This document shows, piece after piece, positions 30,407 through 40,081 of a stretch of DNA of 64,000 bases. Position 1 is the stretch's first letter, and the number at the start of each line of letters is the position of its first letter. Made by a program: the position numbers and the translations under genes. Source of the DNA: Marinilabiliales bacterium (GTDB taxonomy: Bacteria > Bacteroidota > Bacteroidia > Bacteroidales > ML635J-15); NCBI GenBank assembly GCA_002869385.1, contig PKTB01000015.1, positions 30,796-94,795 of the forward strand. Reading direction: 5' to 3'. The notes beneath the pieces were generated by a model. That model was not told the DNA's origin, did not search any database, and saw only the letters and a list, made by a program, of their open reading frames with translations.

Positions 30407-33178
30407 ATGAGATACTTTTACCTCCTTTCATTTCTACTGATTGCTTATTCTACCTGTATATTTGCTCAAGCACCACAAATAGTCCCTGCAGAACATCCAG
30501 GAATTGCGGGTTTATGGGAATTTGAAAATAGTTTAAACCTGCTTGAAGCGAGCTATGGAAATGACTTGAGTCTGACTGGGACACAATCACAGATTACTGG
30601 ACCAACAGCCGAGGATGATGCAATAAGAATAGATGTTGGTAGCTATCTAACATGTAATCATGGCATAAATGCAAATGGTGGAGGTAGCGATGTTAATGAA
30701 TATTGTCTTGTTTTCGACTTTAAAATATCTAACAACTCTGAATGGCATTGCTTTTATCAGGCAAACTCATCTAATAGTAACGATGGTGAGCTGTTTATTA
30801 ATACATCAGGAAATATTGGACGTTCAACTCTTGGACCAGGGTATTATTCTTACCAAGTCAATCAAAACGAATGGTATAGAATGGTAGTAGCTGTAGATTT
30901 AGATAATTATTATCGAGTATACTTAGATGGTGCTCTTATTCTTGATGGAGGAGCTTTGTCAATTGACGGAGATTATGGCATTTATGCTGCAACAGAAGAA
31001 AATCTAGTACATTTCTTTGCTGATAATGATGGAGAAGACAATGAAATTGATATAGCTTTAGCCGCAATATTCGACCACCCACTAAACCAAACTGAAGTAA
31101 ACTCGCTTGGTGGGTATGGACATGAGATAACTCCTATTCTGACAGGAATACTCCCTTATTTACAAACGCCAACACCTAGCTCCGTTTATGTTTCGTGGCA
31201 CTCAAACAATACCGGTTCAACAACTGTAGAATATGGTGAAACAGATGCTCTAGGAAGCACAACAAATGGTAGCGTAGAAGACATCAGTGGTAAAAAGTGG
31301 CACACTGTACAGCTTACCGGACTTAGCCCAAATACAGAATATTTTTACAAATGTATTAGCGAATCAGAAGAGTCTGAAGTGTATACATTCAAAACACCTC
31401 CATCAGAAACTGAAAATGCAGAATTTTTAAGGTTTATTATTGTTGGAGACAGCAGAACTGATGCTGCAAAAACAACAGAGATTGCCAACACGGTGAAACA
31501 ACAAGCAATAGATCTCTACGGAGAAGACATTCATAATCAAATTAATATGGTAATAAACGTTGGAGACATTGTTACTTCGGGTTCTGTAATTAGTCAATAC
31601 GAAAATGAATATTTCAAGCCATATGCCTGCCTGTCAGCAAACATACCATTTATGGTAATAATTGGAAATCATGAGGCAGAATCTCAGAACTTTTATGATT
31701 ATATGAAATATGAAGATCATAGTGACTTTGGTTTTCCTTTGGAAGAAAGATTTTATGACTTCTACTATCTAGATAATCATTTCGTTTTCATTAATGGAAA
31801 TACATCTCTACAGTCAGGTATACAAACTAGCTGGTTGGAAAGTGTCCTAGAAGAGTCTAACAATATAGATGAAGTCGAAATGGTTTGGTGTTTTACTCAC
31901 CAACCTGGACATAGTGAATTGTGGCCTGATGGAAATACAGAATACATTCAGAATGATGTAATTCCTGTATTAAGACAATACGATAAAGTTCAACTTTTTG
32001 CATACGGACACTCACACAATTATGAAAGAGGAACTGTTGAATCATTAGCGAGCAATTCGATTGGAGACTTTTACATAATGTTGACAGGTGGGGCCGGTTC
32101 TCCTCTGGACAGATGGGGGATGTATCCAAATCAAACAGATTATGAAGAGATAATGATATCTCTAGATCACTATATATACAATATTGTTGAAATTGATTTG
32201 GCTAACAGCACAATGGAAGTTATGACTTATAGTCTTGGAAACAGCGATAAACCCCTCGATAATGTTTTAATAGATCATTATTACAGAAAGCTAAATCAGG
32301 AAAAGCCTGAAACCCCTGTCACACTATCTCCGGTTGATGAAACAGGTTCTCAACCTCTTTTTGTAGGCTCAATATATGCAGGTGCTGATAGTCTAATGAG
32401 CAGTTTATTCCAGATTACAAATATTCCTGGCGATTATAGCAGCCCAATTGTTCAAAAGAGACAAGATTGGACAAATGTTTATGGCGATACTGGAGCTCCC
32501 GACTATGAACCAATAGATCTAAATGAGGGAATTGATTTACGCAGACTACAAGTTGAAGAGACCATAGGAGATGGTACATACTATTGGCGAGTACGGTATA
32601 GAGATCATAACCAAAAATGGAGTGAGTGGTCTGATGAACAAGAATTTACCGTTAATTCATCAGCTTCAAATTACACAGACTTTAGTGCCAATATTACCAC
32701 AGGAGAAGCTCCATTAACAATAAACTTTACAGACTTATCTTATCCTGCTGCATCTAGTTGGTCATGGGACTTTGAGAATGACAGTGATGTTGACAGCGAT
32801 GTTCAAGATCCGGTATTTACTTACAACTTCCCAGGCTTTTATTCCGTAGTGCTTACAACTGAAAATGGCATAGAAACCAAAGATTTGTATATTAATGTCG
32901 AAGACAATACTGTTGAGATTGTTGAAAACAAAGGAAATGACATTTTAAGAGTTAATCCAAACCCATGTATTGATAAAACCAATATTGAGTTTTATATTAA
33001 AGAAAAATCACATGTAAAAATCACAGTCCTAGATAACACCGGAAAAACTATTAAAATATTAGAAAACTCTGAACTAGGAGGAGGTAAACACAATATCACA
33101 TGGAATCTAACAACAGATTCAGGCAATACTGTTTCTTCCGGAAGGTACTTTATAAAAATGAAGTACAATAGTAATTAA
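30407..33178 (+). CDS. Secreted metallophosphoesterase (purple acid phosphatase-like) with T9SS domain; early TAA at the very end
   Basis: 923 residues to the first stop. Signal peptide (about 1-21), LamG-like domain (about 30-235), FN3-like purple acid phosphatase N-domain (about 245-330), then calcineurin-like phosphoesterase with metal motifs VGDSRTDA, NVGDIVTSG, IGNHEAE, CFTHQPGHSE and YGHSHNYERG. A beta domain, a PKD domain (TGEAPLTINFTDLS, WSWDFENDSDVD) and a FlgD/T9SS-type C-terminus follow. TAA 33176-33178 cuts it at NSN; the frame goes on with EVKKLIVQKK to TAG 33209-33211, the usual last strand of a sorting domain. It was probably a Ser codon. Loss of this end could block secretion. 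Confidence 0.88.
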   Translation: MRYFYLLSFLLIAYSTCIFAQAPQIVPAEHPGIAGLWEFENSLNLLEASYGNDLSLTGTQSQITGPTAEDDAIRIDVGSYLTCNHGINANGGGSDVNEYCLVFDFKISNNSEWHCFYQANSSNSNDGELFINTSGNIGRSTLGPGYYSYQVNQNEWYRMVVAVDLDNYYRVYLDGALILDGGALSIDGDYGIYAATEENLVHFFADNDGEDNEIDIALAAIFDHPLNQTEVNSLGGYGHEITPILTGILPYLQTPTPSSVYVSWHSNNTGSTTVEYGETDALGSTTNGSVEDISGKKWHTVQLTGLSPNTEYFYKCISESEESEVYTFKTPPSETENAEFLRFIIVGDSRTDAAKTTEIANTVKQQAIDLYGEDIHNQINMVINVGDIVTSGSVISQYENEYFKPYACLSANIPFMVIIGNHEAESQNFYDYMKYEDHSDFGFPLEERFYDFYYLDNHFVFINGNTSLQSGIQTSWLESVLEESNNIDEVEMVWCFTHQPGHSELWPDGNTEYIQNDVIPVLRQYDKVQLFAYGHSHNYERGTVESLASNSIGDFYIMLTGGAGSPLDRWGMYPNQTDYEEIMISLDHYIYNIVEIDLANSTMEVMTYSLGNSDKPLDNVLIDHYYRKLNQEKPETPVTLSPVDETGSQPLFVGSIYAGADSLMSSLFQITNIPGDYSSPIVQKRQDWTNVYGDTGAPDYEPIDLNEGIDLRRLQVEETIGDGTYYWRVRYRDHNQKWSEWSDEQEFTVNSSASNYTDFSANITTGEAPLTINFTDLSYPAASSWSWDFENDSDVDSDVQDPVFTYNFPGFYSVVLTTENGIETKDLYINVEDNTVEIVENKGNDILRVNPNPCIDKTNIEFYIKEKSHVKITVLDNTGKTIKILENSELGGGKHNITWNLTTDSGNTVSSGRYFIKMKYNSN

Positions 33179-33215
33179 GAAGTAAAAAAGCTTATAGTAC
33201 AAAAAAAGTAGTATT

Positions 33216-34007
33216 ATGAAAATATTCCTAAGCATATTGATTTTAATTTTCTTTAGCGTTCAACTTATATCATCAGAAGTTGTAAAAGATAGCTCCAGAA
33301 CTGAAATAGTTATTTATAAGGATAATGGTCAGGTAAAATCTATAATAAATTATAAAAACAATGACTTATTTGGCAAATTCACTTCTTATTATAAGTCGGG
33401 GCAGATTAGAGAGAAAGGAAAATATATGAACAATGAAATACAAGGAAAGTGGGTCAAATATTACGAAAATGGAAACTTAAAATCTGTATCCAAATATAAA
33501 GATGGACAACTTAACGGAAAGTATATTTTCTACTATGAGAATGGAATAAAACAGTTTGTTGAAGAATATGAACACGGTAAAAGAACAGGAGAGTGGAAGT
33601 ACTGGTACGAAAATGGAGCTTTAAAAGAAATACAGTATTACGAAAATCAGAAAAAGACAGGAACCTGGATTACTTACTTTGAAGATGGAACAAAACAAGG
33701 GGAATGGAAATATGTTAAATCGAAAAAAGAAGGTGTTTGGAAAGAGTGGTATCCCAATGGGAATATTAAACAGGAAACATGTTACAGTCATAGCAAACAA
33801 AACGGAGTTACCAAAAAATATAACGAGGATGGTACTTTAAAGCTAGAGGAATATTATATTGATAACCTCAAAAATGGAGAATGGAAATCTTATCATGACA
33901 ACGGGAATATCAGCATAAAAGGTTACTACAAAAATGGTAATATAAAAACATGTACATGGGAGTATTTCAAACCTGATGGAACTCTCTATCATACAGAAAA
34001 TTATTAA
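33216..34007 (+). CDS. Exported MORN-repeat (YwqK-like) protein
   Basis: 263 residues: signal peptide (about 1-20) and at least eight MORN-type repeats of 22-24 residues with the core GxWxxYYENGxLK (for example GKWVKYYENGNLKSVSKYK and GEWKYWYENGALKEI). YwqK proteins are annotated as antitoxins from one Bacillus locus, but secreted repeat forms in Bacteroidota are probably structural or binding proteins. It starts only 4 nt after the true end of the phosphoesterase frame, so the two are likely co-transcribed. Confidence 0.82.
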   Translation: MKIFLSILILIFFSVQLISSEVVKDSSRTEIVIYKDNGQVKSIINYKNNDLFGKFTSYYKSGQIREKGKYMNNEIQGKWVKYYENGNLKSVSKYKDGQLNGKYIFYYENGIKQFVEEYEHGKRTGEWKYWYENGALKEIQYYENQKKTGTWITYFEDGTKQGEWKYVKSKKEGVWKEWYPNGNIKQETCYSHSKQNGVTKKYNEDGTLKLEEYYIDNLKNGEWKSYHDNGNISIKGYYKNGNIKTCTWEYFKPDGTLYHTENY

Positions 34008-34061
34008 TTCTTTTAATTTCTCACGCAACCTTTACAAAAAAGTTTGTTATCTTGTTAGAGT

Positions 34062-34655
34062 ATGACAAATGACGGGAAAATAATAACCGGATGCAAGAAA
34101 GGTAAACATCGTCATCAAATGGCTTTGTTTGACAAGTATGCTCCAATGCTAAGAGGGGTTTGTCTTCGTTATGTAAACAATAATGCTGATGCCGACGATT
34201 TATTACAGGAAGGCTTCATTAAAATACTCGACAATATAAAAAACTATGCAGAACAAGGTTCGTTTATTGCCTGGATGAAAAGAATAATGATAAATAACGC
34301 ATTAAATTACTGTCGAAAGAATTCGAAAATACATTTTACCGAATTAGAAGATGGTTTTATTGATTATACTGAACATGATGAATCTTCAGACAAATTAAAC
34401 AATAAGGTTCTGGATGCTGACTTAAGCGCTGATAACATCATTGAGATTTTTAATAAACTACCTGAAGGTTATAAAATGGTTCTAAACTTATATGTTCTTG
34501 ATGGATATTCACATGCTGAAATTGCAGAAAAATTAGGTATTAGTGTTAACACATCTAAATCTCAGCTTTCAAGAGCAAGAAAAGCTCTGATAAAAAAGAC
34601 CGAAGAAATTTTAAATAAAACTAACAGTAAAGAACAAATTACTGTAAACATTTAG
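34062..34655 (+). CDS. ECF-type RNA polymerase sigma factor
   Basis: 197 residues. Region 2 carries LFDKYAPMLRGVCLRYVNN, DADDLLQEGFIKI and SFIAWMKRIMINNALNYCR. Region 4 carries FNKLPEGYKMVLNLYVLDG and SHAEIAEKLGISVNTSKSQL, a helix-turn-helix. It is followed by a small membrane protein 3 nt later, a SprB-repeat protein and an outer-membrane barrel, so it probably controls a surface module. This is a common Bacteroidota gene neighbourhood. Confidence 0.92.
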   Translation: MTNDGKIITGCKKGKHRHQMALFDKYAPMLRGVCLRYVNNNADADDLLQEGFIKILDNIKNYAEQGSFIAWMKRIMINNALNYCRKNSKIHFTELEDGFIDYTEHDESSDKLNNKVLDADLSADNIIEIFNKLPEGYKMVLNLYVLDGYSHAEIAEKLGISVNTSKSQLSRARKALIKKTEEILNKTNSKEQITVNI

Positions 34656-34658
34656 ATT

Positions 34659-35342
34659 ATGGGAAATAAAAACAATATAGACGATTTGCTAAACAAAAGC
34701 TTTGAGAATTTCGAAGCTCCAGTTTCGCAAAATCTTCGTATGCAAATGTCAAAAAAGGTTACCAAATTTAATTTCTTTAAATTTAATCCGGGAACTTTCA
34801 ATGTTTTTTATTTGGCACCTGTTATTATCGGTGCAAGTATAATGCTTGTAGTAGGAATAAATTCTCTTAATGATAATACTAATGAAAATATTACATCAGA
34901 CATTAACAATGCAAAAATTCAAAATGACAATAAAACTATCTCTAATCAGGAAATCGAAAATGAAATAAAATTATAGGAAGAAAACTTAAATACTCAAAAT
35001 GAATATACTGAAACCACAGAAAGCACACTAAAAAAAGAAACTATTTTCGATCAATCATCTCAAGAAAACACTACTATTTACAATTTAGAGTTGCCAGATA
35101 CAAATATAGAGGAAGAGATTATTGAAGAAAATATTACAGAAAAGACTATCGAAGACACTGATTCAAATACTGATAAGGGTGTAGATCAAACAGAACCATT
35201 CATAACTAAATCAGAAACAGACATTGAGATTGTTTATGATACTATCGTGTCAAATCAAACTATAACAGTAAAAGATACTGTAAGAACAGTTGTTAATGAA
35301 ACTGTCAAAATAAAAAAACCACGAAAAAGAAATAAAAAATAA
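34659..35342 (+). pseudogene. Putative anti-sigma-type membrane protein, interrupted by TAG
   Basis: A 227-codon frame. The N-terminal part (LLNKSFENFEAPVSQNLRMQM) is cytoplasmic. One membrane helix follows (FYLAPVIIGASIMLVVGI, about 49-66), then a long acidic, Thr- and Asn-rich periplasmic tail ending in basic KKPRKRNKK. TAG 34974-34976 interrupts it at codon 106 just after the helix; the frame is open on both sides. Position next to the ECF sigma gene suggests an anti-sigma or membrane partner, though no zinc-finger motif is seen. Confidence 0.72.
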
Positions 35343-35408
35343 TGCAACCTTAAATTATTCTTGTGTTAATAAAATAGAAACAAGAATAATAACTTAAAAA
35401 CTATAATC

Positions 35409-36785
35409 ATGAAAACAATTATCTCACTTTCAATTGCACTTTTAAGCTTTATGGGATTAAGCGCACAGTGTGTAACAGGATTTAATCAAACATTTGTTGA
35501 GACAACAGGTGTTTTCGAAGCGTATTTTATTAATGGTCAGGACACTCTTTTTACAGATGATGGAGTAGACTTTATTTGGACAGTAAACGAGGCAACTTTA
35601 ACAGGCGATGTTATTACAGTTGAATTCCTTGAGGATGTTTATTATACTATTTGCCTTACAGGATCAGGTTTAGGGTGTACGTCTACGTATTGCGACTCAG
35701 TTTATTTTTCTTCAGATCCAATTACTGACTCATGCAATCTATTCTTATCTTATGATATTACACATGCAAGTTCAGTAAACATTAATGATGGAGCAATTGA
35801 TATTACCGTACAAGGTGGAACTGCTCCTTTCGCTTATGATTGGAGTAATGGTGAATATACAGAAGATATTTCAGGTTTATATCATGGTGATTACACAGTA
35901 ATTGTTACTGACAATATTGGTTGTAGTATGGCCTATAGCTTCTATGTAGCATCTCTTGATAGTACTTATAGTGATTCGACTGTTGTTGATTATTTCTACT
36001 CAAACATATCTTATTACTTTGAAACTGAAGATGATTGTACAGCAAGTTTAACGGCTGAAGCTTTTGGTGGTACACCACCTTATGCATATGAATGGATGAA
36101 TGCATCACCAAGCCAGACAAACCTACAAACAATTACAGGAGCTTGTGGTGGAGATGTATATTGTGTAGTTGTAACAGATTCCGAAGGTCTTGTTTCAGAA
36201 TCATGTATAACCGTCGATTATTATTACCAAGACTCATCCTGGGTGGTGAACGACACATTAGAAACTATTATTGATACTTGTTTAGATGTTGTGTATGGAG
36301 AAATTGTAGAGTATGTAATTGATGGAGACCTAATAATTGTTACTTGGGTATTTGTTGATAACGAAGATGAAACCACTTATATTACAATCACTTATCCGGC
36401 TGAAGACAGTATTGCAGAAGGTGTATATGAACTTACATTATATGTAAATTGTGATGACTTTAAATCAATTACTGCATACAGCGACTGGATTCAGGTAAGT
36501 GAAGACGACCTCACAGAAATCGAACAAATTATCCAGCAGACAGACTTTGATGTCTATCCAAATCCACTTGAAAGCACATTATACTTAGATATTTATACAG
36601 AAAACCCAGAACACGCGGTTATTCAAATATTCAATAGTGCCGGTCAGATTATTCAATCAATAGACAAGTCATTATATTATGGGCAAAATAACTTTAGCTT
36701 TAATGTTGGTGAACTACCTCAAGGGATATATTTTGTAAGAATTCTAGGAGAAAATTCATATAAAACAAAAAGAATAATAAAGTAG
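35409..36785 (+). CDS. SprB-repeat surface protein with T9SS sorting domain
   Basis: 458 residues: signal peptide (MKTIISLSIALLSFMGLSA), two SprB-type repeats (AIDITVQGGTAPFAYDWSNG with DYTVIVTDNIGCS; LTAEAFGGTPPYAYEWMN with VYCVVVTDSEGL), a beta-rich region, and a T9SS C-terminal domain (FDVYPNPLESTLYL, then LPQGIYFVRILGE). SprB repeats occur in gliding and cell-surface adhesins. It is transcribed with the sigma-factor pair upstream and ended by a strong hairpin. The frame is intact. Confidence 0.85.
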   Translation: MKTIISLSIALLSFMGLSAQCVTGFNQTFVETTGVFEAYFINGQDTLFTDDGVDFIWTVNEATLTGDVITVEFLEDVYYTICLTGSGLGCTSTYCDSVYFSSDPITDSCNLFLSYDITHASSVNINDGAIDITVQGGTAPFAYDWSNGEYTEDISGLYHGDYTVIVTDNIGCSMAYSFYVASLDSTYSDSTVVDYFYSNISYYFETEDDCTASLTAEAFGGTPPYAYEWMNASPSQTNLQTITGACGGDVYCVVVTDSEGLVSESCITVDYYYQDSSWVVNDTLETIIDTCLDVVYGEIVEYVIDGDLIIVTWVFVDNEDETTYITITYPAEDSIAEGVYELTLYVNCDDFKSITAYSDWIQVSEDDLTEIEQIIQQTDFDVYPNPLESTLYLDIYTENPEHAVIQIFNSAGQIIQSIDKSLYYGQNNFSFNVGELPQGIYFVRILGENSYKTKRIIK

Positions 36786-36817
36786 TTTCTCATACATATT
36801 TCACCTAATACAATTTA

Positions 36818-36858
36818 CAGAAGGCTGTTTTTACTACAGTCTTCTGTTTTATTTATTT
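36818..36858 (+). terminator. Rho-independent terminator after the SprB gene
   Basis: CAGAAGGCTGT (36818-36828) pairs with ACAGTCTTCTG (36836-36846), with one mismatch and a short loop. TTTTATTTATTTT follows. Confidence 0.8.
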
Positions 36859-36879
36859 TGTTTGAGAACCATACAAAGC

Positions 36880-37075
36880 CCTGTAGGCGATGCGGTGAGC
36901 CTGTCGAATTGGGCTTAATATTTGTAAGCTTGGACTGTGTCCGGGGATACAAATATATAAAAACTGATTTTTGGCGTATATCTTTGCTATAACTGTTCCG
37001 AAAGCTTTCGGAATTAAATTTGCAAAGATTACGATGTGCTGAGCATTTTGTCGAAGTATGACAAAATTATTGCTT
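36880..37075. repeat. Intergenic palindromic repeat element
   Basis: Within a 343 bp gene-free stretch lie several inverted repeats: a perfect 18 bp palindrome TTCCGAAAGCTTTCGGAA (36996-37013), an ATATTTGTA/TACAAATAT stem (about 36919-36956), and two TGAGC-N5-GTCGAA-like blocks (about 36896 and 37040). This resembles REP-type intergenic elements; copy number elsewhere in the genome is unknown. Confidence 0.5.
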
Positions 37076-37094
37076 ATAAATGTTATTAAATTAG

Positions 37095-37102
37095 TAACTT
37101 TG
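37095..37102 (+). promoter_or_regulatory. Possible -7 box for the outer-membrane barrel gene
   Basis: TAACTTTG matches TAnnTTTG exactly, 26 nt before the ATG. A TTG lies upstream at about 22 nt, slightly too far for the usual 19 nt spacer. Confidence 0.35.
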
Positions 37103-37128
37103 ATTATTGTATTTAATTAAAAAGCGGA

Positions 37129-38121
37129 ATGTCTACAAAACAAGTAATATTTAAACTAATATTTATTCATGTATTCGTTCTATCGATATTAAACACATTC
37201 TCTCAAAACACAGATACAATAAAAGTTAATATTACAAATCAAGTCTATGACACAATAAGAATCTATGACACCGTAGTGCAATATGATACAGTTTGGCTTG
37301 AACCCAAACTAAAAGAAATTAATTTGTCTCCTAGTGGAGGTGTTTTTTTAACAAACTGGTCCAAGCTTGATAATGAAAATGTTTCGATTATTTCAAGTAA
37401 AAATTATAGCTTTGGATTAAATACCGACTTTTCTTTTGATCAGTTTAATATAAGTACAGGGATTTGGATTACCCAATTTAATGAAGAGCGTCAACTAAAA
37501 TATTCCTTTACAAATATTGACTCAACATTCCAAACAGATATTATACCCACAACAATAATGGAATATGATACAACAGGAGTTGGCTGGCAAGTCGAAGTTT
37601 ATGACTCAACATATTTTGATACTGTATTAAATCAAAATGTTACTGTTATTATTACTGATACTCTTATTATTTATATGGTTGACTCTACAAGCATCGACAC
37701 ATACGATACAGTAACAAACATTGTGTACGATACAATTACAAACGACACTCTTGGACTTAGAAGTTTTAACTATAAGTATCTTGAAATACCTATAATCTTT
37801 AATTACAAAATTTGGGATAAAAACAAGCTTAGTTTTTATGCAGGAATTGGAGTAATCGCGGGTCTTTTAATAAAATATGATTCATATTATTTAAATGATG
37901 ATATGAACTCAATTATTCTTCAGCCACCTGAAGAAAACTATAAACTTCTACCTTCAATATGGCTTTCTTTGGAAGCCAAATATAAGTTCAATGACAGGCT
38001 CTCTTTGAGTTTACGGCCATATTACACTTATGGATTGCGATCTGTTTCAAAAACTGGAATCGGTGTTTATGGAATTCCACAAAGATATGGCCTTAATTTT
38101 AGTGTTAATTTTTCTTTCTAA
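37129..38121 (+). CDS. Outer-membrane beta-barrel protein
   Basis: 330 residues: signal peptide (about 1-25), a linker with repeated YDT units (VYDTIRIYDTVVQYDTVW), then alternating strands typical of a small porin-like barrel (ISTGIWITQFNEERQLKYSF, YLEIPIIFNYKIWDKNKLSFYA) ending in FSF. A C-terminal aromatic residue is normal for barrels. The YDT repeats resemble calcium-binding-like or spacer segments. Neighbouring the sigma/adhesin operon, it may anchor or accompany it. Substrate unknown. Confidence 0.75.
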   Translation: MSTKQVIFKLIFIHVFVLSILNTFSQNTDTIKVNITNQVYDTIRIYDTVVQYDTVWLEPKLKEINLSPSGGVFLTNWSKLDNENVSIISSKNYSFGLNTDFSFDQFNISTGIWITQFNEERQLKYSFTNIDSTFQTDIIPTTIMEYDTTGVGWQVEVYDSTYFDTVLNQNVTVIITDTLIIYMVDSTSIDTYDTVTNIVYDTITNDTLGLRSFNYKYLEIPIIFNYKIWDKNKLSFYAGIGVIAGLLIKYDSYYLNDDMNSIILQPPEENYKLLPSIWLSLEAKYKFNDRLSLSLRPYYTYGLRSVSKTGIGVYGIPQRYGLNFSVNFSF

Positions 38122-38162
38122 AAAAATAAAAACCGGTAAAAACACCTAGATGCTTTTACAGG
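38119..38162 (-). terminator. Terminator of the superoxide dismutase gene
   Basis: On the minus strand CCTGTAAAAG pairs with TTTTTACCGG (38133-38162). TTTTTATTTTTT follows, just beyond the sod stop. It can also end the barrel gene from the other side. Confidence 0.6.
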
Positions 38163-38184
38163 TAAAACCAAAAACCACTAAACT

Positions 38185-38883
38185 TTACATCTTTTTAAGT
38201 AAAGGACTTTGTAAAGCATCTTCAAGATTTTTTTCAACCTTTTCCCAATCTAATACATTCCAAAACGCAGATAGGTAATCAGGTCTTTTATTTTGATATT
38301 TTAAATAATAAGCATGTTCCCATACATCTATTCCTAATATTGGAATTCCTCGTGTATCAACTACATCCATTAATGGATTATCCTGATTTGGTGTTGATGT
38401 AACAGCAAGTTTGCCTTCAGGAGTTACAATTAACCATGCCCAACCAGAACCAAAACGTGTTGCTCCGGCTTTTTCAAGCTCCGCTTTTAAATTGTCTAAA
38501 CTTCCAAATTGTTTATCTATCATTTCAAGAAGTTTGCCCTCAGGTTTTGCTTTAGCTTTAGGTGACAAAATATTCCAAAACAGAGTATGATTATAATGGC
38601 CTCCACCATTATTCCTAACAGCGGTGCTATAATTGCTTACATTTAATAGTAAATCTTCTAAATTTTGTGTAGCAGCATCAGTCCCTTCAATTGCCGCATT
38701 TAACTTATTTACATATCCTTGATGATGCTTTGTGTAATGAATTTCCATTGTCATTGCATCAATATGTGGTTCCATATCTGCATAATTATAATTCAACTTT
38801 GGCAACTCATGTACTTGAGCACTCAATCCTCCTGGCACAGCAAATAGAATAATTAATGTCTTATTTAATATTTTGTTTTTCAT
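38185..38883 (-). CDS. Exported Fe/Mn superoxide dismutase
   Basis: 232 residues. Converts superoxide to oxygen and hydrogen peroxide. Metal ligands and conserved parts are visible: [43 protein letters not shown], and [17 protein letters not shown] (Asp and His ligands). The Gln in TPNQDNPL fits the Mn or cambialistic type. A signal peptide ([17 protein letters not shown]) indicates export, unlike most cytoplasmic SODs. The ATG at 38883 is preferred to an upstream GTG at 38907 because it places the signal peptide at the N-terminus. Confidence 0.93.
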   Translation of the reverse strand: MKNKILNKTLIILFAVPGGLSAQVHELPKLNYNYADMEPHIDAMTMEIHYTKHHQGYVNKLNAAIEGTDAATQNLEDLLLNVSNYSTAVRNNGGGHYNHTLFWNILSPKAKAKPEGKLLEMIDKQFGSLDNLKAELEKAGATRFGSGWAWLIVTPEGKLAVTSTPNQDNPLMDVVDTRGIPILGIDVWEHAYYLKYQNKRPDYLSAFWNVLDWEKVEKNLEDALQSPLLKKM

Positions 38884-39031
38884 ATCATTTAAATTTTTAT
38901 GTTTCACTTAATTAACAAGCTTATTTAGAATTTGTTTAAATAGTGACATGCTTTTTCCTTTGCCAATTTAAACCTTCCACAAATTCTTACAAGTCTTAAA
39001 AAATTTGCTCTTACAGTAACTACATTTTTTT

Positions 39032-39039
39032 TAACTTTG
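39032..39039 (+). promoter_or_regulatory. Possible -7 box for ruvB
   Basis: TAACTTTG matches TAnnTTTG exactly, 18 nt before the ruvB ATG. A TTTG at 39004-39007 is 24 nt away, longer than the usual spacer. Confidence 0.4.
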
Positions 39040-39057
39040 TGAACTAAAACATTTTGC

Positions 39058-40080
39058 ATGGATAATTACATTCGTCCCGATTCTGAAGAGTTGAGCAATG
39101 CCGAAAAAGAATTTGAGAAGGCTTTGCGTCCTTTAGAATTTGCTGATTTCAGCGGGCAGGAAAATATTGTCGAGAATCTACAGGTGTTTGTTACTGCTGC
39201 AAATATGCGTGACGAAGCTTTAGACCATGTATTATTGCATGGCCCTCCAGGTCTTGGAAAAACAACTCTTGCAAACATTATTGCTAATGAGCTAGATGTT
39301 GGATTTAAAGTGTCCTCTGGTCCTGTTTTAGATAAACCTGGAGATCTTGCAGGTTTGCTGACCAGCCTTGAGGAAAACGATGTTTTATTCATTGACGAAA
39401 TACACAGATTAAACCCTATTGTTGAGGAGTATTTATATTCTGCGATGGAGGATTACAGAATAGATATCATGATAGATAAAGGCCCTGCTGCCCGTTCTGT
39501 ACAAATTCCTCTTGAGCCTTTTACTCTTATTGGTGCAACAACTCGTTCGGGACTTCTAACAAGCCCGTTAAGAGCTCGCTTTGGGATCAATTGTCATTTA
39601 AATTATTATAATTCTGATATTCTAAAGAAAATTATAAAACGCTCTGCCGGCATTCTTGAAGTTCCAATTATTGATGATGCTGCGGCCGAAATCTCTAGAC
39701 GTAGTCGAGGTACTCCTCGAATAGCAAATGCCTTATTAAGACGAGTTAGAGACTTTGCTCAAGTGAAGGGTTCTGGAACAATAGATTTAAAAATTGCCAA
39801 ACATTCTCTAGAAGCATTGAGTATAGACAAATACGGTCTTGATGAGATGGACAATAAGGTTCTATTGACAATAGTAGATAAATTCTCCGGTGGTCCGGTT
39901 GGATTAAAAACTATTGCAACTGCTGTTGGTGAAGACGAAGGAACAATCGAAGAGGTTTACGAACCATTCCTAATAATGGAAGGGTTTATAAAACGGACTC
40001 CACGAGGAAGAGAGGCAACAGAAAAAGCTTATCAACATTTAAATAAAATTAATCCAGGATCACAACAAAGACTCTTTTAG
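39058..40080 (+). CDS. ruvB: Holliday junction branch migration helicase RuvB
   Basis: 340 residues, the family's normal length. RuvB is the AAA+ motor that, with RuvA, migrates Holliday junctions. Walker A is [11 protein letters not shown] (about 61-71), Walker [10 protein letters not shown] (about 109-117), sensor 1 [10 protein letters not shown], and the winged-helix DNA-binding end [22 protein letters not shown] with FIKRTPRGR. Intact. The M1 peptidase gene starts one base after its stop. Confidence 0.97.
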   Translation: MDNYIRPDSEELSNAEKEFEKALRPLEFADFSGQENIVENLQVFVTAANMRDEALDHVLLHGPPGLGKTTLANIIANELDVGFKVSSGPVLDKPGDLAGLLTSLEENDVLFIDEIHRLNPIVEEYLYSAMEDYRIDIMIDKGPAARSVQIPLEPFTLIGATTRSGLLTSPLRARFGINCHLNYYNSDILKKIIKRSAGILEVPIIDDAAAEISRRSRGTPRIANALLRRVRDFAQVKGSGTIDLKIAKHSLEALSIDKYGLDEMDNKVLLTIVDKFSGGPVGLKTIATAVGEDEGTIEEVYEPFLIMEGFIKRTPRGREATEKAYQHLNKINPGSQQRLF

Positions 40081-40081
40081 T

